A DNA stretch of 64,000 nt from Mesorhizobium sp. Z1-4 (GTDB lineage: Bacteria > Pseudomonadota > Alphaproteobacteria > Rhizobiales > Rhizobiaceae), in contig NZ_RCIO01000002.1 in NCBI RefSeq assembly GCF_004000235.1, forward strand, positions 699,501 to 763,500. The letters are read 5' to 3'. Each line of letters opens with the position of its first letter. Within the stretch, counting starts at the first letter, position 1. Below, piece by piece: positions 1 to 7,353 of this stretch. A program made the translations under genes and the position numbers. Below the pieces are notes generated by a model that saw only the letters and a program-made list of their open reading frames with translations, did not search any database and was not told the origin of the DNA.

Positions 1-269
1 GGTCCGACATTCATCCCGTTGTACGAATTCAGCTTCTGCGCGATTGCCGCGCGAAACTCGGGCAGGCCCGGCAGGTCGCTGTAGTGCACCTCGCCGGCCC
101 GAAGGGCATTCACCGTGGCCTCGACGATATGTGCGGGTGTGGTCTGGTAGGGGCGGCCCAACTCCAGGTGGATCAGGTCGCGCGCGGGATCGTTGATCCC
201 GGCCGCTTTCGCGAACATCCCGTAATCTTTCTTCGAAGTCCGGGTTACGCGGCGCGCAAGATCGCGCAT
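1..269 (-). CDS. PLP-dependent aminotransferase class I/II, N-terminal part (cut by window edge)
   Basis: About 89 N-terminal codons are visible; the rest lies beyond position 1. The start ATG (complement of 267-269) has a GGAGG ribosome site about 5 bases upstream. The text LELGRPYQTTPAHIVEA followed by VHYSDLPGLPEFRAAIA is the usual N-terminus of fold-type I aminotransferases of the aspartate/aromatic family, where the substrate-gating segment is followed by the G-x-x-x-L-R-x-A-I helix. The catalytic lysine lies outside the window, so the amino acid used is unknown. The gene is divergent from the RidA-family gene at 372. RidA-family proteins remove reactive enamine/imine products of PLP enzymes, so a shared role in amino acid breakdown is plausible (inference). 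Confidence 0.8.
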   Translation of the reverse strand, partial: MRDLARRVTRTSKKDYGMFAKAAGINDPARDLIHLELGRPYQTTPAHIVEATVNALRAGEVHYSDLPGLPEFRAAIAQKLNSYNGMNVG

Positions 270-332
270 GTCGCCTCCTGTATGACGGTTCACAGAATGA
301 TTGCCGGTTGGCTGTCTTTAGGATAAACAAAG

Positions 333-342
333 TTTGATCAAA
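333..342. promoter_or_regulatory. Perfect palindrome TTTGATCAAA, candidate operator
   Basis: A 10-base perfect palindrome lies in the divergent spacer (270-371) between the aminotransferase and RidA-family genes, 30 bases before the RidA start. It is a reasonable operator for the GntR protein encoded at 760-1476, but there is no second copy in the spacer to support it. Confidence 0.3.
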
Positions 343-371
343 TGAGCAATCCATAAAATTGAGGCTGTGGA

Positions 372-755
372 ATGACGGACAGATGGGCCATCTCCTCGGG
401 ATCGAAATTCGAGGAACTCGCGGGCTACAGCAGGGCGGTGGTGGACGGAGAGTTCATCTTCGTCTCGGGCACGGTCGGCTACGACTTCAAGACGGGCGCG
501 ATTCCGGAAGGTGCCGAAGCACAGACGCGTCAGGCTCTCGCCAATATCGCCGAGGCACTGGCGCAGGCAGATGCCACCCTCAAGGATATCGTTCGGGTGC
601 GCGTCTTCCTGACCAGGCGCGAAGACATCGTCCCCGTGTCGCATATCCTGGGAGCGACGTTCAGCGATCCCAAGCCAACCAATACGACTGTGATCGTCAC
701 ACTCGCCGAAGAAGAAATGCGCGTGGAGCTTGAAGTAACGGCGCTGAAACGCTGA
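372..755 (+). CDS. RidA family (YjgF/YER057c/UK114) protein
   Basis: A 127-residue protein, the normal length for the family. Members form trimers and hydrolyse 2-imino/enamino acids released by PLP enzymes; other subfamilies have different roles. The family texture is clear: FEELAGYSRAVVDGEFIFVSGT at the start (first beta strands), QTRQALANIAEALAQADATLKDIVRVRVF in the middle, then a C-terminal V-E-L-E-V-T-A strand. The usual C-terminal E-I-E-A-x-A is present as VELEVTALKR, but the arginine of RidA proper (R105 in the R-N-x-x-V motif) is not obvious. I therefore do not assign the archetypal RidA activity. It is divergent from an aminotransferase and convergent with a GntR gene that ends 5 bases away. 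Confidence 0.88.
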   Translation: MTDRWAISSGSKFEELAGYSRAVVDGEFIFVSGTVGYDFKTGAIPEGAEAQTRQALANIAEALAQADATLKDIVRVRVFLTRREDIVPVSHILGATFSDPKPTNTTVIVTLAEEEMRVELEVTALKR

Positions 756-759
756 GCGG

Positions 760-1476
760 CTAGCCCGTAATTTCGCGCAGCGGACCGTGCATCTGGCTGC
801 GCGTGCGCCGAATGTCGTCCTCGATCGCATCGGCGGCGGCGTCTGCGTCGCCGGCGCGAAAGGCATTCACGATCTGCCGATGTCCCTCTGCATAAACGTC
901 GTGGCCGCCATCGGTACGGGCGTTGTTCAGGTGATCCGACAGGAGCCTCATATAGGGTCCGTATTGCAGCCAGAGCGACTCGATGAGCGGTGGCAGCACG
1001 GCTGAGCCGGATGCGCGGTAAATCGCGAAATGGAACGTCCGGTTCTTCATCAGCATGTCGAACACGTCGCGGTGGTTGGCGACTTCGGCATGAATGCGCG
1101 CCAGCCGGTCGATCTCGTTCACAATCTCGGCGTCCGAGTGAGCCACGGCGAGAACCGTTGCCCGGCGTTCAAGCAGCACGCGTGCTTCGGTGATGTCGTC
1201 AAGCCGGTTTGCGTCCACCGCGGGAACCCGGGCGGAGCCGCCGGTTCCGACGTTCAAAGCACCTTCGGCCACGAGGCGGCGCAACGCTTCGCGTGCCGGC
1301 ATATGGCTGGTGCCGAACGCTTCCGAGATCGCGCCGATGGTCAGGACCTGGCTCGGATCGAACCGGCCGACCGACAGCGCATCGCGCAGTTCGCGGTAAA
1401 CCGCCTCGCCGACGGTCGCCCGCGACGCTACCGGTTCGAAGTGTGAAAGAGCCGGTCTGGCATGCGCTTGTGGCAC
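760..1476 (-). CDS. GntR family transcriptional regulator, FCD subfamily
   Basis: The proposed 238-residue protein starts at a GTG (complement of 1474-1476) with GCGAGGA upstream. The open frame continues to 1728, but that extension has no family similarity and would make the protein too long. The N-terminal winged helix-turn-helix reads AVYRELRDALSVGRFDPSQVLT with the recognition part MPAREALRRLVAEGAL. The C-terminal all-alpha FCD ligand-binding domain contains the metal/ligand pattern D-x-x-x-x-N-x-x-FHFAIY and a distal EGHRQIVNAFRAGD. It probably controls the adjacent RidA/aminotransferase pair and responds to a small organic acid (inference). Confidence 0.85.
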   Translation of the reverse strand: MPQAHARPALSHFEPVASRATVGEAVYRELRDALSVGRFDPSQVLTIGAISEAFGTSHMPAREALRRLVAEGALNVGTGGSARVPAVDANRLDDITEARVLLERRATVLAVAHSDAEIVNEIDRLARIHAEVANHRDVFDMLMKNRTFHFAIYRASGSAVLPPLIESLWLQYGPYMRLLSDHLNNARTDGGHDVYAEGHRQIVNAFRAGDADAAADAIEDDIRRTRSQMHGPLREITG

Positions 1477-1710
1477 CGTCTGGACAATCCTCGCTGGAAG
1501 AAGAACACCGCGCACATGCCTTAGAGCACTTCTTCGCCAAACACCACATTGCCAGCGCGGCGAAGCACGGTCTTGAAGCCGCTCCGAGGTCCCGCGCGCA
1601 TTGGGCCCCACAGGCCACCCCAAATAGGGGATGTCTTCTGGCGCTGCCGATTGGATCACAAGGGATCGCAACTCGGTCGGCGCGCGAGCCGCGCCAAACG
1701 GATAATTGGC
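1477..1710. other. Spacer without a supported gene; possible relic or dispersed repeat
   Basis: This 234-base stretch lies between the GTG proposed for the GntR gene and the TTG proposed for the next gene. On the minus strand a short reading frame ends at a TAA near 1521 with the text GFKTVLRRAGNVVFGEEVL. It looks protein-like but has no start or upstream domain. It could be the tail of a decayed gene or part of an intergenic repeat. Nothing else is recognisable. Confidence 0.3.
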
Positions 1711-2712
1711 TTGGAACAGAATCTGCATGCGGATAGGGCCGGTTCGGGCGGCCGGGATAACGGTTTCGCTGCCTTTTTCGACCGCGAAATCGCGCCGGCC
1801 CTGGCAGAAGTGGAACGGCAGCGTTCACGCCGGATGCTGCTCGTCTATGAGCTTGGCGGACTAGGGCTTTTCGCCGGTGCCGGTGTGTTCGTTGCGACGG
1901 CGACGGACATGCATGCAATTCTGGGGATCTCCCGCAACCTGCTGCAGATTTCCTGCTTCGCGGTGATGTTCGGTTCCCTGCTGGCTGCGTTTTTCGCCTA
2001 CCGGGCGCTCTATCGGCGCTTCAAGGGCGTGCTCGCCGGCAAGGTCGCCGCCTACCGCGGGCTGGAGTACCGAACGGGCGGCTTCGAGTTTCCCCTGGAG
2101 CGCTTTGAGCCATTGCTGCCTTACCACCGGAGCCACCGGCTGGAAGACCGGCTGGCCGGTGCGCACAAGGGCGTCGACATCGAGCTCTGCGAGGGCCGGT
2201 TCAAGAGACCGGGTGCAAAGGACAAAAAAGACAAGACCGTCTTCAACGGGCTGTTGCTTTCATACAGTTTCCCCAAGCCGTTCAGCGCGCAGACGGTTGT
2301 GCTGCCCGATCATGGAGCGGTCGGGAACCTGCTGGAAAGGATGCGCCAGGAGGGCGATCCGGTTCAGCTCGAAGGTCTCGCTTTCGAAGACCGCTTCGAG
2401 GTCTATTCGACCGGAAAGCTCGAAGCCTTCCGCCTTCTGACACCGGCGTTCATGGAAAAAATCGAAGCGCTGGCCGCTCATTTCGGGACAAAACGCGGGC
2501 TGGCTCTGGCTTTTCTCGAAAACCGGCTTCTGATCACCGTTCGCCGCAACCGCACGAACGACCAGTTCGAATCCGGGCATCTGTTCCGGCCGGTTGCCGA
2601 CTGGCCTGAGCGCGCCCGCAAGGTCGACGCACAGATCGCGGCCATGCTCGATGTTGTTGACGTTCTCAACATCGCCGCCGCCGACAAGAAACAGGAAGGT
2701 GCCAGCCGATGA
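1711..2712 (+). CDS. DUF3137-like membrane protein, partner of LemA
   Basis: About 333 residues if translation begins at TTG 1711. An ATG at 1549 is in frame but would run through the odd spacer and overlap the GntR N-terminus, so the start is uncertain. The family text begins with AAFFDREIAPALAEVE. Two hydrophobic segments follow (LLVYELGGLGLFAGAGVFVAT and a second around LLQISCFAVMFGSLLAAFFAY). Next come a soluble beta-rich region with the pattern FNGLLLSYSFPKPF and a C-terminal module with FEDRFEVYST and LAFLENRLLITV. This domain order is typical of proteins encoded beside lemA. Function is unknown; a membrane role with LemA is inferred. The stop overlaps the LemA start by 4 bases. Confidence 0.7.
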   Translation: MEQNLHADRAGSGGRDNGFAAFFDREIAPALAEVERQRSRRMLLVYELGGLGLFAGAGVFVATATDMHAILGISRNLLQISCFAVMFGSLLAAFFAYRALYRRFKGVLAGKVAAYRGLEYRTGGFEFPLERFEPLLPYHRSHRLEDRLAGAHKGVDIELCEGRFKRPGAKDKKDKTVFNGLLLSYSFPKPFSAQTVVLPDHGAVGNLLERMRQEGDPVQLEGLAFEDRFEVYSTGKLEAFRLLTPAFMEKIEALAAHFGTKRGLALAFLENRLLITVRRNRTNDQFESGHLFRPVADWPERARKVDAQIAAMLDVVDVLNIAAADKKQEGASR

Positions 2713-3287
2713 CAATCGTACTCATAGTGGCAGTTGTGCTCGTTCTCGGGTTCGTCATTGTACAGAACCGGCTGGTGGGTGCGCGAAACGCGGTGCAGTC
2801 GGCCTATTCCGGCATTCAGGTGCAGCTCAAAAGGCGTCATGATCTGGTGCCTGCACTGGTCGACAGCGTTCGCAGCGCCATGGCGCAGGAGGAAAAACTG
2901 TTCGACCGCATCCTGGCGGTGCGCGAAAAGGCGGTCGATGCGGTCAACAAAGGCGCGATGGACGCAATCAGATCGGCCGAAGAGGAACTGACCTCGTCGC
3001 TGCGCCAGTTTTTCGGTTATGCCGAAGATCACCCCGAGATCACCTCGACCGGGAACATCAGCAAGTTGCAGGCGCAGTTGGAGGAGACCGAGGACCAGAT
3101 CAGTGCTGCCCGGCGCCTCTACAACGGCAATGTTGCCTACTTCAACACGATGCTCGATGCCATCCCGTCCAATTGGGTCGGGAACATGCTGAGCATGAAG
3201 CGCGCGGAATTCTTCACGCTTGGCGAGGAAGAGGCCAAGCAGGTGGAAACAATGCCTCGCGTCAACCTGCCCGGCGCTCGGGAATGA
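2709..3287 (+). CDS. lemA: LemA family protein
   Basis: A 192-residue protein with one N-terminal membrane segment (residues about 2-20, IVLIVAVVLVLGFVIV). It is followed by NRLVGARNAVQSAYSGIQVQLKRRHDLVPALVDSV, the hallmark of LemA, in which a helix after the membrane anchor carries R-R-x-D-L-V-P. The rest is a long helical bundle ending in the usual F-N-T-M-L-D-A-I-P and A-E-F-F motifs. Length and motif order match the family. Start and stop both overlap neighbours as ATGA, so 1711-4300 is one translationally coupled operon. The molecular role of LemA proteins is not established. Confidence 0.92.
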   Translation: MTIVLIVAVVLVLGFVIVQNRLVGARNAVQSAYSGIQVQLKRRHDLVPALVDSVRSAMAQEEKLFDRILAVREKAVDAVNKGAMDAIRSAEEELTSSLRQFFGYAEDHPEITSTGNISKLQAQLEETEDQISAARRLYNGNVAYFNTMLDAIPSNWVGNMLSMKRAEFFTLGEEEAKQVETMPRVNLPGARE

Positions 3288-4300
3288 ACGGCGTGCGCTC
3301 TCATTGGGACCCCATCAAGGGGTCGATCGATGTCGCCACCGACGACATCTCAAACATCCGCAAGGGCATTGCAGTCCCGCAGTGGTTGAAACAGGCGTCT
3401 CTTATTGGCGCTCTCCTCGGCATTGTGTGGGTCATGGCGGCGGGCATCTGGACCGGCGACTTTCCGTTTGTCGCGGTTGGCGCGACAACGGTGTTGTGGG
3501 CTCTCTTCCTGGGCGTGGAGCATTTGGCAAACAGCGATGGCCGCAAGTCCATCCGCCGGGTGAAACTCGCGCGGAAAAACGGCTGGACTTACACCGGCAA
3601 GCTGCTCGAGCGGGTGCGCGAGTTCGCCACCGTCAGAGACAGCGAGGGCATTGACCGCAGGACGCAGCTGGTCAAATCCGAGCGCATGCTGGCGATCGAA
3701 CGGCTCGTCCCGGAACTGACCAAGCTACAGGTCGGGGCATTTGCGGGTGCGCATCTTGATGGGGAGTTCTGGGGAGAAAGCAGCTCCGGCGGCCGTCCGT
3801 TCTGGCTCGCGGTCGGTTCCATGGAGATGAACGCAATGCTTGCCGCCGACCCGTCGCTTCGCAGCGACAGCCGCGGCGGGCGTGGCGGCTCGGGAGTGTT
3901 CTTTTCGTTTCTCGGTGCATACCGGATCGACCGCAAGACCGGTGTCCGCGCGGTCATCAAGCCGGAAAACGTAGCCAATGTCGGCGTGCTCGACCGCGAC
4001 ATGAAGACAGAATCCATTGCCTTCAACAACGCGTTCCACGTTTCGGGCGCGTCGAATGCGCCCGATATTTCGCTCGAGATCATGCGAATTCTGTCGCCGG
4101 CGACACAGGATGCGATGCTGAAGGCAAAGGAACGCTACCACAATGTCGGCTTCGTTCTCGACGATGACGTACTGTTTTTCATGGCGCAGGACAGGCTGGT
4201 CGGCGCCAACGCATCCGAGGACAGGATCGACGAAACTCTTGCCGGACTTGTGGCCGAGATGGAGAGAGCCGCGTTCGGCCTCAAACAATATGTCGAATAG
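3284..4300 (+). CDS. Membrane protein related to DUF3137, third gene of the LemA operon
   Basis: A 338-residue protein; the start ATG overlaps the lemA stop (ATGA). After a short cytosolic N-terminus there are two hydrophobic segments (residues about 37-55, LIGALLGIVWVMAAGIW, and about 60-80). A soluble domain follows with GVFFSFLGAYRIDRKTG and FNNAFHVSG. These two positions correspond in order to FNGLLLSYSFPKPF and FEDRFEVYS of the protein encoded at 1711-2712. The two flanking proteins therefore look like diverged paralogues with the same plan: two membrane segments plus a beta-rich domain. No catalytic motif is visible and the function is unknown. Confidence 0.75.
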   Translation: MNGVRSHWDPIKGSIDVATDDISNIRKGIAVPQWLKQASLIGALLGIVWVMAAGIWTGDFPFVAVGATTVLWALFLGVEHLANSDGRKSIRRVKLARKNGWTYTGKLLERVREFATVRDSEGIDRRTQLVKSERMLAIERLVPELTKLQVGAFAGAHLDGEFWGESSSGGRPFWLAVGSMEMNAMLAADPSLRSDSRGGRGGSGVFFSFLGAYRIDRKTGVRAVIKPENVANVGVLDRDMKTESIAFNNAFHVSGASNAPDISLEIMRILSPATQDAMLKAKERYHNVGFVLDDDVLFFMAQDRLVGANASEDRIDETLAGLVAEMERAAFGLKQYVE

Positions 4301-4417
4301 GCAGGTGCGCCGCACCGATTGAATTCACTGACAATTCGCGTACGTAGAAACCCGCAGATGCCAATATTCATCTCCGGTTCATTCGCCAGTGCGACTATGT
4401 GGCCCTGGAGATTACGT

Positions 4418-6229
4418 ATGCAGTACAAATACTTGCCGCGAAGCGATGCGCCCACGCTGATGTTTCGCGAATGGATGAGTGAGCCACCGCGCGGGCGCTC
4501 ACCCGCAAAACGAGCGGTTTTTCTGGGCCACAGCCAACCCACTCATTCAGGCATGCTCGACCGTCTGGCTTCCGGTTTCAGAGCGGCCGGGTGGAATACG
4601 TTTTCAGGCGACATTCGCGGCCACGGCCTGAGCACCGACGCCACCAATCCGCCGGGACACCTCGACCGCAGATCCGGCTGGAAGGGCGCTATCGAGGACA
4701 TGCGCTTCCTTTTCGAGCGCAGTTTCCAGGATGTCGCCTGGGAAGACCGGTTGATCGTCGTTCCCAACATCACCGCGCTGCTTACCCTGGAAGTCATGAA
4801 GGAGTGGCCGGACCTGGCTCGCAACATCGTGCTGATTTCGCCGCCGCCGAATCAGCGCACCTTCGCGCTTGTCGGAAAGACGTTCTCGGAGGTCCGCCTG
4901 CGCGTGAAGCATGCGGACGAGCCCGACGAACAATCCCTGCATCACCTCTACGCCTTTCTCGGCGCTCACCTGAAGGACAGGGAACACCCGGCGGATGTAA
5001 TGAGCGCGGATCGTGCCGTGATCCAGCAGATCATCGACGACCCGCTCGCGTGGCCGGTGCCCACGCCGGCCTATTGGTCGAACATTTTCGGCGGCATGCT
5101 GTCAGCGTGGAAATGGCCTGCCGGAGCACGCGTGAAACAGGGAACGCGCTGCCTGATGTTGTTTGGCGGCGAGGATGCGATGCTGCGCAGCGGCGGATTT
5201 CTGCCGCCCATCCGCCGCTTCCTGACGCGCATTGGTGTCGCGGAAATCGCGGCTGAAAGGGTGGAGGGTGCGCGCACGGCGCTCTTCCTCGAGGAAGAAA
5301 AGTTCTCCATCAGCCGGCGCATTCTGGACTGGGTGGCCGACAAGCACCGGCCGGGCGACGATCTGCCGGAGGTGAACGTCGAACAGATCGCCACCGACGT
5401 TCTCGCGCGGTTGGGTGACCCTGACCGGACCCATCTCAATCCTGAAGAACTTGTCGAGCTTTGTTATAACGCAATCAACGACGAGCACCGCTGGACCGAA
5501 ATCATCTACCGCGTGATTTATGAGGCTGAGCGGTCCGGAGATGACGCCGAGGACGATCTGGAAGAACGCATCAGCCGGCTGATGCCGCACTGGGAGCGTG
5601 CCTTCAACATCAACCGTCAGGTGATGATGGCGGCGACCATGGGCGTTCTCTTGCAGAACGTCGTTGAGCGGTTGCAGATCGGTGTTGCCATCCTGGACAA
5701 GGACGACGAGCTGCTGCATGCCAACACCGCCTACGCTGAAGCGCTCGCTTCGCTCTACCCGGGATATTCCGGCGAGATGGCGAACGGCGCCGGCGACATG
5801 CGTGCAACAAAACGACTGCTGGCGGACAACGTTCAGGGCGAAAGGAGGCCCGGAGGGTCCGAGCGAGTGCTTCTCGCCGGCGACCGCCCGGTCGGTTACC
5901 AGTTCTTTCCGGACGCGCTCAAGCAGACCGGTTTGCAGCGCCAGGGGCCGGCCAGCATTCTCGTTGTGCGCGCTGCCGCCGGCGCTGAAAGTTCACGCGA
6001 AAGCCAGCGCGTGCTTGCGGAGCTTGCCTATGGACTGACGGTCAAGGAAGCCGAGATTGCACTCGCCGTTGCTGCCGGCAAAGGCCCGGACGAGATCGCA
6101 GGTTCCATGGGCATTCAGGTCAGTACGGTACGCGGTCACCTGAAAAAGAGCTTCAGCAAGATGGGGGTTCACAGCCAGTCCGAACTTGCTGCCAGGGTCA
6201 TGTCCGGTCCGCTTGGGTGGCTTGCCTAA
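4418..6229 (+). CDS. Alpha/beta-hydrolase-like sensor fused to a LuxR-type DNA-binding domain
   Basis: 603 residues from an ATG preceded by GGAG at 4407-4410. An in-frame ATG at 4319 has no ribosome site. Residues about 35-290 have an alpha/beta-hydrolase plan of the serine aminopeptidase S33/monoglyceride lipase type: an oxyanion strand FLGHSQPTHSGMLDRL, then GDIRGHGLS. At the nucleophile elbow (residues about 114-120), where G-H-S-x-G is expected, the text is V-V-P-N-I-T-A with no serine. Residues about 405-480 look PAS-like (LQIGVAILDKDDELLHANTAY). The C-terminal 65 residues are a LuxR helix-turn-helix (LTVKEAEIALAVAAGK, then IQVSTVRGHLKKSFSKMGV). A hydrolase-derived ligand-sensing regulator is the best reading; regulon and ligand are unknown. 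Confidence 0.8.
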   Translation: MQYKYLPRSDAPTLMFREWMSEPPRGRSPAKRAVFLGHSQPTHSGMLDRLASGFRAAGWNTFSGDIRGHGLSTDATNPPGHLDRRSGWKGAIEDMRFLFERSFQDVAWEDRLIVVPNITALLTLEVMKEWPDLARNIVLISPPPNQRTFALVGKTFSEVRLRVKHADEPDEQSLHHLYAFLGAHLKDREHPADVMSADRAVIQQIIDDPLAWPVPTPAYWSNIFGGMLSAWKWPAGARVKQGTRCLMLFGGEDAMLRSGGFLPPIRRFLTRIGVAEIAAERVEGARTALFLEEEKFSISRRILDWVADKHRPGDDLPEVNVEQIATDVLARLGDPDRTHLNPEELVELCYNAINDEHRWTEIIYRVIYEAERSGDDAEDDLEERISRLMPHWERAFNINRQVMMAATMGVLLQNVVERLQIGVAILDKDDELLHANTAYAEALASLYPGYSGEMANGAGDMRATKRLLADNVQGERRPGGSERVLLAGDRPVGYQFFPDALKQTGLQRQGPASILVVRAAAGAESSRESQRVLAELAYGLTVKEAEIALAVAAGKGPDEIAGSMGIQVSTVRGHLKKSFSKMGVHSQSELAARVMSGPLGWLA

Positions 6230-6238
6230 CTGCGCCGG

Positions 6239-6664
6239 CTATCCGCATTTCAGGTCAGACTTTAAATCATAGGGCTCGTGCCATTCGCCGCGCGACACAT
6301 TGATGACCCGCCTGCCGATCGCGCGTTCGCTGAGGTTGAGGCAGGTAACCTTGATCCGGATCTTGCGCTTAACGCCGCAGCCGAGCACCGGGTATGAGAT
6401 GGTTCCCGTTTTCGTGCCGCCGGAATGGATGATGTCCTTGCGGTCGCTGAAGACCAGGCCGCCGTCGTACCATTGCGCATTGGCGCGGGTGCGCGACTCG
6501 ATCTTGAACCTGACGAGCCCGCCGGTGGTGTTCTTGAACGTGAAGTTCCTGAGGCAGTTGGCTGCCTCCGCCTCGCCTGGCGCAACAGTTCCATAGCCGG
6601 CGACGACCAGCGCCAGTGCCACAATCAGTTTCTTCATTTCGCGCGTTCTTCGGTCAAAGAGCAT
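6239..6664 (-). CDS. Small exported protein of unknown function
   Basis: 141 residues from the ATG complementary to 6662-6664, which has GAAGAGG just upstream. The ATG at MKKLIV (6637) is an alternative with a poorer ribosome site. The N-terminus is a Sec signal: positive residues, then LIVALALVVAGYG, and a likely cleavage after GEAEA. The mature part has about 100 residues, is lysine/arginine rich and carries four cysteines (ANCLRNF, LGCGVK, VTCLNL, DLKCG) that could form two disulphides. No family is recognised. It is divergent from the exported repeat protein at 6772 and the spacer has a 22-base palindrome. Confidence 0.7.
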   Translation of the reverse strand: MLFDRRTREMKKLIVALALVVAGYGTVAPGEAEAANCLRNFTFKNTTGGLVRFKIESRTRANAQWYDGGLVFSDRKDIIHSGGTKTGTISYPVLGCGVKRKIRIKVTCLNLSERAIGRRVINVSRGEWHEPYDLKSDLKCG

Positions 6665-6698
6665 CGGAGCCTCTTCGTGCCGTCGAATGCGCGATGCC

Positions 6699-6720
6699 GC
6701 CTCACCCATATGGGAGAGGC
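6699..6720. promoter_or_regulatory. 22-base imperfect palindrome, candidate shared operator
   Basis: The arms GCCTC and GAGGC flank the perfect core CCCATATGGG (6705-6714), with only the A/A pair at 6704/6715 unmatched. It lies in the 107-base divergent spacer between 6664 and 6772, a normal position for an operator controlling both genes. No cognate regulator is known. Confidence 0.4.
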
Positions 6721-6771
6721 CGATGGCGGGCCGGCGAGCAATCTAGCGGCATCAACAGCAAGGAGGTGCCG

Positions 6772-7305
6772 ATGTTCGACCGTCGACAGTTTACAATAGC
6801 GCTGGGCGCAGCCGCCATCGTGGCCGCTGCCCGTCCGGCATCTGCCCAGAGTTCGGCCACGTTCCAGTTGGCTCTGGACAACCAGACTGCATTGCAGGAG
6901 GTGAGGGGATCGCAGCTGCGCGGTGCGGTAATGAAATCGCTGGTTCTGGGTTCGGGCGACGGCAAACCCGCCGAAGTTCGCTTCGCGGCTGCCCGTGTCG
7001 CCAACAGGCGTACCGAAGCGATCTACCTGTCCGATGCCTTTTCGCTTGCGCCGGGAAAGTCGCAGTTTCCGGGAGACAGCTTCTTTCCAGGCGACAGCTT
7101 TTTCCCGGGGGACAGCTTTTTTCCGGGCGATAGCTTTATTACCGGCCGCGCTTTCACGCCGGGTGCCGATCTCCAGCTTGCCGTTGCCAAGGTTGCCGCA
7201 GCAGAGATCGTGCAGAGCAAAACGAAGGCAGGAACGTTTCTTGCCGTGCTTGACGCAAGCGGGGAACGTCCGAGTTCAGGGATTTCGCTGATCTGGAACA
7301 TCTGA
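6772..7305 (+). CDS. Exported protein with four tandem FPGDSF repeats
   Basis: 177 residues from an ATG with a strong AAGGAGG site 6 bases upstream. The N-terminus MFDRRQFTIALGAAAIVAAA is a Tat-type signal (twin arginine followed by x-F-T, hydrophobic stretch, A-S-A cleavage). The mature part has a short domain of about 70 residues. It then carries residues 99-122 as four perfect hexapeptide units FPGDSF, a fifth degenerate unit ITGRAF, and a C-terminal segment. No enzyme motif is seen. Tat export suggests a folded or cofactor-bearing protein, or simply strict export (inference). A strong terminator-like hairpin follows the gene. Confidence 0.7.
   Translation: MFDRRQFTIALGAAAIVAAARPASAQSSATFQLALDNQTALQEVRGSQLRGAVMKSLVLGSGDGKPAEVRFAAARVANRRTEAIYLSDAFSLAPGKSQFPGDSFFPGDSFFPGDSFFPGDSFITGRAFTPGADLQLAVAKVAAAEIVQSKTKAGTFLAVLDASGERPSSGISLIWNI
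7066..7137 (+). repeat. Four in-frame 18-base tandem repeats (FPGDSF)
   Basis: Units at 7066-7083, 7084-7101, 7102-7119 and 7120-7137 each encode FPGDSF. Their third codon positions differ (CCG/CCA, GGA/GGC/GGG, GAC/GAT). The peptide is therefore conserved while the DNA has drifted, which points to selection on the protein rather than very recent slippage. Confidence 0.9.
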
Positions 7306-7313
7306 TTCCGAAC

Positions 7314-7334
7314 GAAGGGGCCGCAGGCCCCTTC
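7314..7334. terminator. Hairpin terminator between convergent genes
   Basis: GAAGGGGCC, a GCA loop and GGCCCCTTC form a perfect 9-base-pair stem, 9 bases after the stop at 7305 and 20 bases past the stop of the convergent gene at 7354. There is no long T tract, but position and strength fit a bidirectional terminator. Confidence 0.65.
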
Positions 7335-7353
7335 ACCGGTCATGCCAGGCGGC

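Noticed and set aside
280-286. Second GntR operator (GTATGAC) near the aminotransferase start
   Set aside because: Only the GT-N3-AC core matches; the flanking T and A of the consensus are missing and it overlaps the ribosome site region.
1477-1728. N-terminal extension of the GntR protein to the ATG at 1728
   Set aside because: The extension has no GntR character and would place 84 unrelated residues before the helix-turn-helix. The GTG at 1476 with a ribosome site gives the normal length.
7066-7137. Possible CRISPR-like or non-coding tandem array
   Set aside because: The units are contiguous 18-mers in frame with no spacers, and they encode FPGDSF within a gene.
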